Origin: Orobanche coerulescens
Lineage: Eukaryota; Streptophyta; Magnoliopsida; Lamiales; Orobanchaceae
DNA: 64,000 bases
NCBI GenBank assembly: GCA_033398695.1
Contig: CM065809.1
Span: 178,674,501-178,738,500 of the forward strand
Direction: 5' to 3'
The translations under genes and the position numbers were made by a program. Positions 36,221 to 48,983 of this stretch are shown piece by piece. Position 1 is the first letter of the stretch, and every line of letters starts with the position of its first letter. The notes under the pieces were generated by a model. The model was not told the DNA's origin. It ran no database searches and was given only the letters and a program-made list of their open reading frames with translations.

Positions 36221-37500
36221 CCACCCATCCACGTCGTCGGCCATGTTCTCAGGTGACCACCATCTTCATCTCTGGCGAGCTTCAATCCATGGATTTGACC
36301 GCCGCCGCCGTGCTCCATTGAATCCATCTTCATCTCCGACGAGCTTCAATCCATTGAAGCCAGATCCGCCGCCGCCGCGCTCCACCGCAAAACAGGTGGG
36401 ACCTCCATCTTCGACGAGATCTCTCTGCTCCTTCTCCGACGAAGTTATTCCAGATCTGCTCCTTTTGTGTTCTTATCTCATCTTTAAATTTCAGATCTAT
36501 TCATTTTGTTACTGGTTGTAATTGTGATAGTGAGGTATATTCATCGGTGTCGGGATTGGAGGTGCCGGAGGATGACCATCTCGCTGGAACCCTATCTATT
36601 TCCGTAACTAGTACGAATTTATGAATTAATGACTTCGTATTAGTGTAACCGTAACTATTTCCAGCTACGAATTAGTATCTGTTTTAATGGAGTTCTGGTA
36701 TATTGGTAAGAAATTGTAACTTCTTACAAAGTGTACCATTTAAACTAAACATGTTACTATGTTTGTAGGAGCTGATCAACCCGCTTGAGCCATGTTGCCG
36801 TCGCACGGGATGACCTCCGCCGAGTTCCTCGCCCAAGTCCGACGCCACTACGAGTTTCTCCGATGAAATTCGATGCTGCCCGAGTCGTCTGGATCTCACA
36901 ACCCTGCTGGAACCCTATCTTCTCTCTCCTCTTTTTTAATTTCCAAAGTTTTTGTTGTACATAAGTTATCACATGATATAAGTTTTCAAGTCCGTGTGGC
37001 TTCTTGAGGCCCTCATGCCACGAGACCAACCTTCCCACATAAGAATGCCAATTGTTTTTTTCTGTCATAGATTTATCAAGAAGGCGACAATAACCCATGA
37101 AAGATGTGTTGTACCCGCTATGTTTCCTTCATAATCAAGTTATCGGCGAACGACAAGTGGAATATAAACTCTACCTTCATATAAAGTATATAAACTCTAC
37201 CTTCATATATAATACCCTAAAAAGTGTTTGCGAAATATTAATCCCACATCAATAAATATAAACTCTACCTTCATATATAATAATCTTGTGGAATTCCTAA
37301 AATTGCAAATTTATTCTGAAATTATGGTTTTAGCACTGCGCTTAGTGAATAAATGGTTAATTTTGGAGAACAGAGAAGTTATATTTATTTTTTTACACTA
37401 CTCAATTAATCAGAGTGGATATATAATTATTTCTATTTTGTGATGACCTAATTACATTAGGTTACATTTTTGAGTTGGTCAACTAAACAAAATCAATTAA
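36221..37500. other. Unassigned sequence right of the solo LTR
   Basis: Contains a roughly 62-bp imperfect tandem duplication with GCC runs (36262-36385) and a GC-richer patch (36775-36905). Three copies of AAACTCTACCTTCATATA occur at 37168-37275. Small frames on both strands lack family resemblance. It may be a decayed gene fragment, but I cannot support a call. Confidence 0.35.
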
Positions 37501-37528
37501 ATCAACAAAATTAAACCGATCAAGCTTG

Positions 37529-37577
37529 AATAATAATAATAATAATACTATACTAATACTACTACTACTACTACTAC

Positions 37578-37616
<39 letters not shown>

Positions 37617-37668
37617 TAACAATAATAATTATATTATTATTATCGTTGTTAATTAGATAACAAATATC

Positions 37669-37700
<32 letters not shown>

Positions 37701-37928
37701 CAACGACAATAATAATATATATTACAATAATAATTATCATAATAATAAATAATATTAATGACAATAATAATAATAACAATAATAAAAAAGTATATATAAG
37801 ATTATTGATAATATTAATATAAAAATAATAATAATATCACAGAGAAAAAAATACAACAACAAAAAATTATTTTTATTACAACAACAACAACAACAATAAT
37901 AATAATAGTAGTAGTAGTAACAGTAATG

Positions 37929-37968
<40 letters not shown>

Positions 37969-38395
37969 TAGTAAACATAAAAAAATTCATAATATTGAAA
38001 ATTATATGTAATACTATTAATAATATTGATATCAATAATAATAATAATAATAATAATATTAATAATACTAAAAAATTTATAACACTATTGATAAAATTGA
38101 TATTGATAATAATAATTAATAATAAAATTAGATACTAATATATACTATAATAAGTAATAATAAGATTAATATTAATAATAGTAATCATATATAATATTAC
38201 TGATATATAATTAATCTCAATAATATTCCTGGTAATTAACTGTATTAAAAAATAATTTATACAATAATAATTATTATTACTTATTTTACAACAATAAAAC
38301 AATAATAGTAATAATACTAAAATAAGTAGTTATAATAATTATTACATATAATATTATTGATAATAATAATAATAATAATAATTAATAATTTGATT
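37529..38395. repeat. AAT-type trinucleotide microsatellite block (left)
   Basis: Almost 0.9 kb of AAT/ATA/ATT and some ACA repeats, much interrupted. It is followed by CTGAA pentamers at 38400-38458. A similar block with the same following pentamers lies at 47497-48340 beyond the LARD-like element. Confidence 0.9.
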
Positions 38396-39054
38396 CTAAA
38401 GCTGAATTGAGCTGAACTGAACTGAAATGAAGTTTGCTGAACTGAACTGAACTGAAATGTGCTCAAATTTGTAATACCCGTAATTTTGATTCCTGGTAAT
38501 TTTCTATTTTTGGCGGAAGTCCGTTTTGACAACTCGCTTGGGACCGTTTCGTCACCCTGAGAATGATTAATTTTACACTTTTTGACATCCGAGTTCGTTT
38601 CGGTATCGTTTTGTTGAGTTCCGTGCTTTTCAGCGACTTTCCGCACTTGAGTTCGATTCTTGCGAATCTCGTTCTAAACTGCTGTTTCGAGTTTCCCGTA
38701 AGTCCGTTTAACTTTGTTAGAAGTTTTGTGAACTTCGGTTTGGTTATTCGATCGCGTATCGTGAATTTCGGGCGTTTTGGACCGTTTTGTAATTTACCCA
38801 AAGTTATGGGTATTCTATCTGTATTCGTTGTCTCGACTCTTTTCTCGGTCGCGTATGATTAAATTATTACCTTACGCTTTCATTTCGGGTCGTTGATGTT
38901 GTCCGCGAACTTTTCGTCGTGTTCGTTAAAATGCGTTTTGAAATCGAGTCGTCGAACCACAGTGGTCGCACCGGCCGGACGATTGCGGGGCCCAGCCAGG
39001 ACGGCCGCGAGTCTGGCCGGACGATGGCTTGGCCAAGCGAGCACGACAGAACCG

Positions 39055-39467
39055 CGTAAGCGCACGCTTCTGGCCGGAGCCTTCTGTAGCGCTAGCTCGG
39101 CAATGTAGCGCACGTTGTCGAGTCGGCCAGACGTCTGCTCTCGGGCACAGGCGGGAGGATTACGAGGTTACGGACTCGGTCGGGATCGGCGGGTAGCGCA
39201 CGCTGCGCCGGTCGTAGCGCACGCTAACCGGCGGGGGTAGCGCACGCTGCCGCCAACTAGCGTACGCTACAGGTGAGTTTGTTAGTCCGGTGGCTCTTTG
39301 GGTGGTGCAGCGCGCGCGCTTGGCCGTAGCGCACGCTAGCGGGAGTTGGGCGGTCGAGTCATGGTCGGCGGGGTGGTCGGTGGTGCCGGGTCATGCGGGC
39401 CATGGCCGAGAGTGCTCGGCCGTCTTGGCCGATAGCGCACGCTAGTCGGAAAGGCTAGCGCACGCTA
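39055..39467 (+). repeat. Palindrome cluster in U3 of the LARD-like LTR
   Basis: At least nine copies of TAGCGCACGCTA or its half-sites between 39055 and 39467, ending 12 bp before the TATA box. The 3' LTR equivalent at 45555-45962 has several copies broken by 1-3 bp deletions. Confidence 0.85.
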
Positions 39468-40019
39468 GTTCGGCCCGATATAAAAATGACAGAGACAGCG
39501 ACTTTCTCCGTCATTTTTCATTTCATTTCTCTTCGTTCATGGTGGGGTTTCGGAGGAGACGAAACCATGTTGTTGAACAACAAATCCACAAAGTTTACGA
39601 GTTTATATCACCGATCAATCGTCTATAACATCCTTCGATCCAGTAATCAAGGTTAGATCTTTAGAACCCTACTTTTGGGGAGATTTGGGGATTTTCGTGG
39701 TTTTGTCCGATTCATTCGGTTTTGATGAGAAATTCATGATGAATATGATTAATCTTGTTGGTACTCTTAGTTTCCCTACGGATTCATGGTATATTTCGTG
39801 ATTTTTACGAAATCGAGAGGGTTTGGTTGTGGTCCGCCCTCGTTGTCGTTTTATACGAATATACATGAATCGTAGGTGGGTTTCGGGCGTATTCCAATTC
39901 CGTATTCGTTTAGAATCTGTTGTGATTGTATTCTTCGAATCGTTAGGTTCGCTTTCGATGGTTCCTAGCATTCGTCGGTGACTTTCCATTACATTCGTTG
40001 CGTAAATCGATTATTCAAG

Positions 40020-40464
40020 GCAAGTATACATTTATGATTATGCGTTCTCGACTTTGAAAGTATGAAATATTGATGGTATGATTATTTCTAGCCACTCCGG
40101 ACGGCCTATGGTCCTCTGAGGGTTTCGTAGCCTCTGGTGCGATTCCATGGTTGATATGAACGAACCGTTTCTACGGCATTCATATGAAATAATGTTGGCA
40201 TGTAATGAACGAACCGTTTTGACGGCATTCCTACATGTAACGGCGTATGATATGAACGAACCGTTTCTACGGCATTCACATACGTCTTGAGATTTTAGTC
40301 ATTCCGGAATACTAGTCTTATATTGATGAATTGACGGATATTGATGAATTGACGGATTACATTTACTTTATTGTCGAGGAGTATTGTGTTTCATACTGTT
40401 ATACTTGCACTAGCTATTCGACGGCTAACCCCTTTATGGGGGAAATACCTTTTATGTATTTCAG
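40020..40464 (+). other. Putative GC-AG intron in the LARD-like LTR
   Basis: Donor AAG|GCAAGTATAC, branch-like GCTAACCCC at 40424-40432, acceptor TATTTCAG ending 40464. The 3' LTR copy runs 46508-46954. Neither copy has a canonical GT at the donor; GCAAGT is the known GC-donor consensus. Confidence 0.5.
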
Positions 40465-40840
40465 GTTCCAGGAGAGAGGACAGGCGGGTATCGGGTCGGC
40501 ATGAAGATGATGGGCAAGTGTGATACTGTGTCTTGTCTCCGGTTATCTTTTTGGATTCCTCCATTCAGTGTTGTTGTACTGGAATGGATTTTAAATACTC
40601 GAGTATTGTATTTCAGTTTCCTTGATGTTCGGCTGTGTTGCGAGGTATTGATTTGTGCAGTGATGTATATGGTTTCATTGGTTATGGTTTTGAATACCAT
40701 TTGTATCGTCTTTCTTTCCATTGTATGTAGACCTTCTCGGTCAAGTTTTATAGTTCCGCGTATGTTTAGCCTTGTGTGTCCCACGGCGGGGCTCACGACG
40801 CTGTAATATACCCTGAATAACTTGGGGGTGTTACAGAATA

Positions 40841-40852
40841 TGGTATCGGAGC
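40841..40852 (+). other. PBS of the LARD-like element (tRNA-Met type)
   Basis: TGGTATCGGAGC, five bases after the LTR, identical to that of the inner Tekay element. Confidence 0.8.
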
Positions 40853-43800
40853 TTAGGTTTATGGATACCTAGGCTGTCGGTCTTTTGGGTCGATTGAGTC
40901 GTCATTTGCCCACAGTATCACTACTCTGCCATCATCACAGTGCGACCGGTACTTGTAAGTCCTCTCACTCTTCTTGTATTATCTTGACCGTTTCGTTTTT
41001 AGCTTGGTATTCTTTGGAATTGGTCACTTCGAGAAGGTGCGATTTGGATTATACTTCCGCACGTGTGTGCCCTTTAGAATGTTGAATGTAAGGAGAAGAA
41101 GTCTTGACTGTGGTTACGGACGTGAACCCTTCATTGAGATTCTGTCAAATTGCTAATTTTGATATTAGCGTGTATCGGTTTTGTGTTGAGACTTTGTTTG
41201 GGAGTCGCATGCTAGTACCACGGGAGATCATCGACTTCACAGACCTGTAAGTATGTTGTTTGGATTATTCGATAATTCTTGGTTATCTTGGTGATTTTGG
41301 ATTTATATGTTGGATAATTGTGCTTGAGGATGATGTGAACGTATGACAATGTTGCTGAATGCGTATATGTATTCATTGTGCCGTATGATCGTTTGGTATG
41401 TCGAGATGTTGGTAGAGAATAGCGGAAAATGGCTAAGTACAGCTACGTTAGCGCACGCTACAAGGTATGCCTAGCGCGCGCTAAGATATATACTTAGCGT
41501 ACGCTACGGTGCATACTTAGCGCACGCTAAGAGATTCGGTTACGTACGCTAAGGAGGACCCATAACGTACGTAACGACTTGCTGGGTTAGTTTCGGAAGG
41601 TGGCCGATAGGTAGGCCCAGGTTGATTTTATATTTAGTTAGCGCACGCTAACGCATGTTGGTTAGCGCACGCTAACACCAGATCGCCAATAATGGAATCT
41701 TAGCTTTCGGCGGGTGGACCCGGCCATGTTCGACGCGTGTCCAGATAAGGTCAACGAGTGCTTATCGTGTAGAGTTAGCGCACGTTAAAACCGTATGATT
41801 AGCGCACGCTAATTCCATATCGGTCAAAGGAATCCCGATAATCGCGGATGCTTTCGGCATGTGGGGGCACGATACTGTAGCAAGTCAACGACGATTAGCG
41901 CGCGTTAAGGTCGAAGAATAGCGCACGCTACTGAGCATTTCACTGTATCAAGTCAACGCCTGTTAGCGTACGCTAATGCATGGGCATTACGTACGTTAAA
42001 TGAATTTTGAAGCAATGTAGTAGCTTCTGGACTGCCCGTTAACGCACGCTATCAAGGAAGGATAGCGCACGCTAGTCATGTAGCGCACGCTAAATATAAG
42101 GTCTCGCGCGCGCTAGTGATGTGTTTTATAGAGAGGATAGACGAGTTATTTGAGGCATTTTGTCCATTCTCCTTCCTTCAGTCAATAGAGAGAACCTTGG
42201 GAAGTACTTGAAGTTCCTAAATATTGAGAGATGATTCTCTCAAACAAGATTAAGATGGAGAGCTCGGATTTAAGTATTGTTCTTGAAGTTTTTGATGATT
42301 CTTGGAATGGAGTTCAAATTATTCTTCTTCGTGGTTCGTCCATACATGGTAGTCCTCGTATCCCTTTGATAGTGGTTCATTTCTTTAAGGATTACTACTT
42401 GGGAGGGAGTATGTTGGGAATCGTGTATTTTGATGTTCGTCTTATTTCAATGAAAATGCATAAATTGGACTGTACTTTTATCCGCCGCGTGAGTATTTTG
42501 AAATGGCTTTTGGTATTTTGTCAACTGAATTTTTATTTTGTAAAACCGATTCCCTAAACTGAGTCTTTGGCATTTTGGCCTTGATTATTTTGACGGTATT
42601 TGGAAAATGATTTTTTCTTAATTTTTTAAAAAAAATATATATTACCGTCATCGATCTTTTTAACATTTTTGAAATGACGTGGAAAATTGTGCTTAGCCTG
42701 GTAAATCCTTGTGAGAAGGGTTTACGGCGTGTAATATTCCCAGGAGGATCTGGGGTGTTACAATTGTGGTATCATGGGATAATGTTATACGAGATTTATT
42801 GGAATTGTAAAAAGAGATTTCGGATGTTGATATGATTATTGAGACCTTCTTCATATGGTAATGACAGTATTGTGCGACTCTTAAGGTTGTATGACTGGCA
42901 TGACGAAGAAAATGGTAACATGGAGATATACACCTCGGATATGTTGTTCTGAATGGGATTTCGGATATTTCGTGTTCTTGAAGAACTCTTGAATTATGCG
43001 AGGTGATGAATTTTTTTTAGAAGTGTTGATGTTTTGAAAATGAATATGGAATATTCATATCTAGAGCTAAACTATGTGTCTGATATAATATTCGTATAAG
43101 AATACGAATGTGATTATGAGTTTGATGAGACTATTATTCATCTCCGAATTTGGAAGTCCATACGTATTGGAGCAAATGTTCAAGTCGAATGATTGGACTA
43201 TTTGATAACCTTTTTAGTAGGATTATCTATTGTTTTGAACCAGTCGGATGATTCGAAATGATGACGGTCATAAGTAAATTTTAACGATGGATTTACGAGA
43301 AGGGAACCTTATCAATTCGAATTTAAGAATTTAGTTTGGAACATTTAGACCCTTATTATTGGTCCTCATTTGTTGCTGATATGATCATCATATTTCGACT
43401 CGTATTGTGGACAGGATGTGTAAGTGTCTGAGTTGGATTGTTCAGACTGTGATTAGTCAAGATATAGTGAAACGATTGAGTTTGTGGTTTGGTGGTATTG
43501 ATATTGGTCGTCATCGAACTTGTTGATTATTAATCCTTCGTTTTACAATAAGATATGATGTTTGATCGTGAATTATGACTGTTGTGTTGCGGTTAAGGTT
43601 GAAGGGTTCGTAGATTAACTTGGTCGAGACTGAGGAATTCGTAAGACGAATCAACTGAATTGGTAATGATTCGTTGTATTGATATCGAGGCAAGCTTTAT
43701 ACTCGTACTAATCAATGAGACTAATGTTATCGTGTAGGTGTACGAATGTGTGAATCATTTCAAGACTTGGTCTCCTTATGATTGTTTTGATATCAGGGGA

Positions 43801-44982
43801 TCGTTTGATACGACACCCGTCGACAAATCATGCCAAATGCTATTGTTGTTCGTAAACGGACGATTGAAGGCATTGATGTATTCGAATTTCATCTTCATTA
43901 TCGGTGGCGATTTAAGTGTGCCGAGACATCCGTTGTACCGTTGTTATCGAGTTACCGTTCTAAGGTAACCGGCAGTATTGAATCGGACTGTCGAAGATAG
44001 TTCCCATCCGTTGAGTCGTTATCGATTGGTCGTTCAAGACAATCGAGATATTGAATGGGGATCGCCGAGGATAGTGCCCATCTGTGAGTTATTATTGTCG
44101 TGTTGGCCAACTCGGGCGGCACACTATTGTCGTGAACTCGATAATTTTGTGATCGTTGAGGGTGGAGGATTTCCCGAATTGTGGTGTTGTGGTTATTGCC
44201 GTGTTAATCGGTCCTTAGGGAGTCGATCCCAGGATGGTTGTTTTGAATATCGTTGGTCGTGTCGATCTTTCATTATTCGTGTGTCATCGTTCACTTGGTG
44301 AGTCGTATGATCCGTATTGGATGTTTTATCCCTTGAGTTTCGTTGTCATGTTGTATCGTGGCATATCTGGAATCATGTCTGCGTGCCGATTGGTTATGTG
44401 TAGGATTTTTAGCCAGGCACTCGATGGTCATGCGTGGATGTTTCCGCATTGGACCGTGCACACGAGACGTAGTTCTTGAGGCTAATTAGGTACATTGTCA
44501 CACGTATATTCTGGATTCTATATACGGGGTGGACATGTGCACGGACACATTTCCGGATCGGGCGTACTGTGATGTCCCTTTTGAGCTTTATTGGTTGATC
44601 GTTCGTAGTCCATGTTGTATTGGATATGTCCGACGATTTGCGACTGGTTGTTCATACGCCGAGGGGTATGTCCGACAGTCAGGTTGATTTCTTTGAGATC
44701 TATTTTGTGATGATTCTGACTTTGGGGTACATTCGGCTTTCAGGCCATTATGATGTATCGGTATTTTCCGTTGGAGCCTTCGGGCATTGTGAATTCGTAT
44801 CTTTTTCGGCATTGGTTCGGTTTACCTTCGGGTAATGTATTGTTGTGTTCTATATTGATGACTCGCCGTTTGGGCGTAAGTTTTCGGTTCTTGTGTATCT
44901 CGTTGAGTTTTTCCTGGCGGATTATTTCTTCTCCCTACCTGTTTTAAGTTTCGGGACGAAACTTCTTTTAAGGAGGGTAGAA
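40853..44982 (+). other. Interior of the LARD-like element: mosaic of foreign LTR pieces
   Basis: After the leader (with a GTAAGT at 40955) comes LTR-like material. A palindrome-rich stretch (41449-42115) leads to an LTR-type end GGGGTGTTACA at 42762, followed by TGGTATCATGGG, a degenerate PBS. The part 44341-44740 is about 85% similar by eye to the complement of the solo LTR at 33860-34260. The last 45 bp (TTTCGGGACGAAAC, then AAGGAGGGTAGAA) match the usual 3' end of Tekay elements. No gag or pol motif is found. Confidence 0.75.
41449..42115 (+). repeat. Long palindrome-rich block inside the LARD-like element
   Basis: About twenty copies of TTAGCGCACGCTAA, TTAGCGTACGCTAA, TAACGTACGTAA and similar in 670 bp. 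It is the largest such array in the window. It appears to be the U3 of a truncated LTR that ends at 42762. Confidence 0.85.
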
Positions 44983-47326
44983 TGTAATACCCGTAATTTT
45001 GATTCCTGGTAATTTTCTATTTTTGGCGGAAGTCCGTTTTGACAACTCGCTTGGGACCGTTTCGTCACCCTGAGAATGATTAATTTTACACCTTTTGACA
45101 TCCGAGTTCGTTTCGGTATCGTTTTGTTGAGTTCCGTGCTTTTCAGCGACTTTCCGCACTTGAGTTCGATTCTTGCGAATCTCGTTCTAAAGCTCATTTG
45201 AGTTTCGTAAGTCCGTTTAACTTTGTTAGAAGTTTTGTGAACTTCGGTTTGGTTATTCGATCGCGTATCGTGAATTTGAGCGTTTTGGACCGTTTTGTAA
45301 TTTACCCAAAGTTATGGGTATTCTATCGTATTCGTTGTCTCGACTCTTTTCTCGTCGCGTATGATTAAATTATTACCTTACGCTTTCATTTCGGTCGTTG
45401 ATGTTGTCGCGAACTTTTCGTCGTGTTCGTTCCGTGCGTTTTGAAATCGAGTCGTCGAGCCACAGTGGTCGCACCTGGCGGACGATTGCGAGGGCCAGGA
45501 CGGCCGCAGTCTGGCCGGACGATGGCGCAGCACCGAGCGAGCACGGCAGAACCGCGTAAGCGCACGCCTTCTGGCCGGGGCAGCGCGCTAGCTTCGGCAA
45601 TGTAGCGCACGTTGTCGAGTCGGCCAGGCGTGCTATCGGGCACAGGCGAGAGGATTACGAGGTTCGACTCGGTCGGGATCGGCGGGTAGCGCACGCTTCT
45701 TGTCGGTCGTAGCGCACGCTAACCGGCAGGGTAGCGCCGCCGCCAACTAGCGTCGCTACAGGTGAGTTTGTTAGTCCGGTGGCTCTTTGGGTGGTCGGCT
45801 AAGCGCGCGACTTCGGCCGTGCGCGCACGCTAGCGAGAGTCGGCGGTCGAGTCATGGTCGGCGGGGTGGTCGGTGGTGCCGGGTCATGCGGGCCATGGCC
45901 GAGAGTGCTCGGCCGATCTTGGCCGATAGCGCACGCTAGTCGGAAGGCTAGCGCGCACGCTAGTTCCGGCCCGATATAAAAATGACAGACCGACTTTCTC
46001 GTCATTTTTCATTTCATTTCTCTTCTTCGTTTGGGGTTTCGGAGGAGACGAAACCATGTTGTTGAACAACAAATCCACGAAGTTTCGAGTTTATATCACC
46101 GATCAATCGTCTATAACATCCTTCGATCCAAATAATCAAGGTTAGATCTTTAGAACCCTACTTTTGGGGAGATTTGGGGATTTTCGTGGTTTTGTCCGAT
46201 TCATTCGGTTTTGATGAGAAATTCATGATGAATATGATTAATCTTGTTGGTACTCTTAGTTTCCCTACGGATTCATGGTATATTTCGTGATTTTACGAAA
46301 TCGAGAGGGTTTGGTTGTGGTACGCCTCGTTGTCGTTTTTATAAGAAAAAACATGAATCGTAGGTGGGTTTCCGGGCGTATTCCAATTCCGTATTCGTTT
46401 AGAATCTGTTGTGATTGTATTCTTCGAATCGTTAGGTTCGTTTTCGATGGTTCCTAGCATTCGTCGGTGACTTTCCATTCTGTTCGTTGCGTCGTCGATT
46501 ATTCAAGGCAAGTATACATTTATGATTGTACGTTCTCGACTTTGAAAGTATGAAATATTGATGGTATGATTATTTCTAGCCACTCCGGGACGGGCCTATG
46601 GTCCTCTGAGGGTTTCGTAGCCTCTGGTGCGATTCCATGGTTGATATGAACGAACCGTTTCTACGGCATTCATATGAAATAATGTTGGCATGTAATGAAC
46701 GAACCGTTTTGACGGCATTCCTACATGTAACGGCGTATGATATGAACGAACCGTTTCTACGGCATTCACATACGTCTTGAGATTTTAGTCATTCCGAATA
46801 CTAGTCTTATATTGATGAATTGACGGATATTGATGAATTGACGGATTACATTTACTTTATTGTCGAGGAGTATTGTGTTTCATACTGTTATACTTGCACT
46901 AGCTATTCGACGGCTAACCCCTTTTATGGGGGAAATACCTTTTATGTATTTCAGTTCCGGGGAGAGAGACAAAGGGTATCGGGTCGGCATGAAGATGATG
47001 GGCAAGTGTGATACTGTGTCTTGTCTCCGGTTATCTTTTTGGATTCCTCCATTCAGTGTTGTTGTATTGGAATGGATTTTAAATACTCGAGTATTGTATT
47101 TCAGTTTCCTTGATGTTCCGGCCTGTGTTGCCGAGGTATTGATTTGTGCAGTGATGTATATGGTTTCATTGGTTATGGTTTTGAATACCATTTGTATCGT
47201 CTTTCTTTCCATTGTATGTAGACCTTCTCGGTCAAGTTTTATAGTTCCGCGTATGTTTAGCCTTGTGTGTCCCACGGCGGGGCTCACGACGCTGTAATAT
47301 ACCCTGAATAACTTGGGGGTGTTACA
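44983..47326 (+). repeat. LARD-like element 3' LTR
   Basis: Matches 38470-40835 but with many 1-4 bp deletions and replacements concentrated in G/C-rich stretches (45180-45960). Ends GGGGGTGTTACA before AAATT. Confidence 0.92.
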
Positions 47327-47331
47327 AAATT

Positions 47332-48345
47332 AAGCCCAAAAGAACACAGCTTTAGTTGATTTTATTTAATTTTTGAAAATCCAACTTGATTTGATGATTA
47401 ATTTTGATACGATTGATCTCCTTCTATATATTATGGCTATGCTCTCTTGAACTGAGTTTTGTTGTACTGAACTGAACTTAAATGAAGGTATTGTGTAGTA
47501 ATAATAATAATAATAATAATATTGTTGATCATATTAATGTAAATAATAATAATAATAATATCCACATAATAATATGTACATCTCAATAATATGTATATAA
47601 AAACAACAATAAAATTATTTCTATTACAATAATAATAATAATACAATATTTAAACTATATACTACTACTGATAATATTATTACCGGTAATAATAATAATA
47701 GTAATAATAATAAAATTAATAAAAAAATTATACTACTACTGATAATATTAATATAATGAATAATAATACATAATAATATATACAACAATAATAAAATTAT
47801 CTATATTACAATAACAAAATATATGATAATAATAAAAGTATAATAATAGTACAAATTATATATACTATTAATAATATTGGTACCCAAAATAATAACAATA
47901 ATAATAATACTATTACTATTGAGAATAATACTACAAATTTTATATATTGTTGATAATATTAATATTAATAATAATAAATAGTAATATTAAATAACAATAT
48001 ATACAATAATTATTATTTATATTACAAAAACAAGATAATGATAATAATAAAATTAATAATAATAATAATAGTAATTATATATGATATTATTGATAATTTT
48101 TAATTAATATCAATAATAATACTCCTAGTAAATAATCGTATTAGAAAACAATACATATAATATTTATATTAGAGCAATAATAGTAATACTAAAATAAATA
48201 ATTACAGTAATTATTATATATAATTATATAATAATAATAATAATTAATTATTAATATTGATTCTAAAACTGAACTGAATTAAACTGAATTGAACTGAATT
48301 CATTTTTTACTGAATTGGACTGGACTGAACTGAACTCAAATATGT
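47332..48345. repeat. CTGAA pentamers and AAT-type microsatellite block (right)
   Basis: CTGAA-type pentamers at 47446-47480, then an interrupted AAT microsatellite (47497-48256), then CTGAA pentamers at 48260-48340. Composition and order resemble the left block. Confidence 0.85.
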
Positions 48346-48558
48346 TCGAGTTAAGCTCAAAGAATAGAACCTAATTGTTAAACTAAATTACCACATGTCA
48401 ATAAATTAGAGCAATTCAATCAACTCATCCATCCATTTGCCAATTAAATAATTTATTTTTTCATGATGTTAGTTCCACCAATTGACTAAAAAATATGTAT
48501 AATAAAGGTGGTTTTTGTAATTAGAATCCATAAATGTCACACATTATATACAACGTTA

Positions 48559-48835
48559 GATTTAGGATCAAGTGAGAATAGTTCTTATCCCGCGAATTGC
48601 GAATATGCATGAGTTTTGTACTAATTATGCATGAAATATATGCATTTCGTGCATCAAAATTGTAATGCATTAAAATATGCATTATATGCATCAAAATAAC
48701 GATGCATTAAAATATTGCATTATATTTATCAAAATTTTGTGAGAATAAATCTAGATTATCCATTTATCAAGATCTATGAATAAATTCATTCTTATTTCTT
48801 AACTTATATTGCATTCTCACCTGAACATACCCACT
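48559..48835. mobile_element. MITE with 9-bp TSD (MULE-like)
   Basis: 277 bp flanked by ACAACGTTA on both sides (48550-48558 and 48836-48844). Ends are imperfect inverted repeats with GATCAAGTGAGAAT at left and the complement GTTCAGGTGAGAAT at right. The interior has repeated ATGCAT motifs. The 9-bp duplication points to the Mutator superfamily. Confidence 0.7.
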
Positions 48836-48983
48836 ACAACGTTAAATTATTGCTTTTATATCTGTGTAAATGCGCATAATTACTAAATTAAAGCACAAAA
48901 GGTCAGTAGATTGTGCTAGATATTAAAAATATTAATTTAATTTATCAAAAAGTAGATTTTGTTATTATCGTTAATTAAATATT

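Larger units (their letters stand above)
38470..40835 (+). repeat. LARD-like element 5' LTR
   Basis: TGTAATACCCG ... GGGGGTGTTACA. TAGCGCACGCTA-type palindromes fill 39055-39467, right before TATAAAAA at 39479. A putative intron runs from AG|GCAAGTA (40020) to TATTTCAG (40464), with ACTTGCACTAGC, CTAAC and a CCCC/GGGG stem between. Confidence 0.92.
38470..47326 (+). mobile_element. LARD-like non-autonomous LTR element with Tekay-type ends
   Basis: LTRs of 2366 and 2344 bp, perfect TSD AAATT (38465-38469 and 47327-47331), tRNA-Met PBS after the 5' LTR and a purine tract before the 3' LTR. The 4.1-kb interior has no gag or pol domain at all. The ends resemble those of the Tekay element (TTTCGGGACGAAA lead-in, LTR termini, PBS, leader), so it presumably moved with Tekay proteins supplied in trans. 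Confidence 0.9.

Noticed and set aside
36757..37098. 113-codon minus-strand frame
   Set aside because: No domain recognised and no supporting splice or promoter signals; it may be chance in unassigned sequence.
37483..38138. Reading frames rich in Ile and Asn on both strands
   Set aside because: They are translations of the AAT trinucleotide microsatellite.
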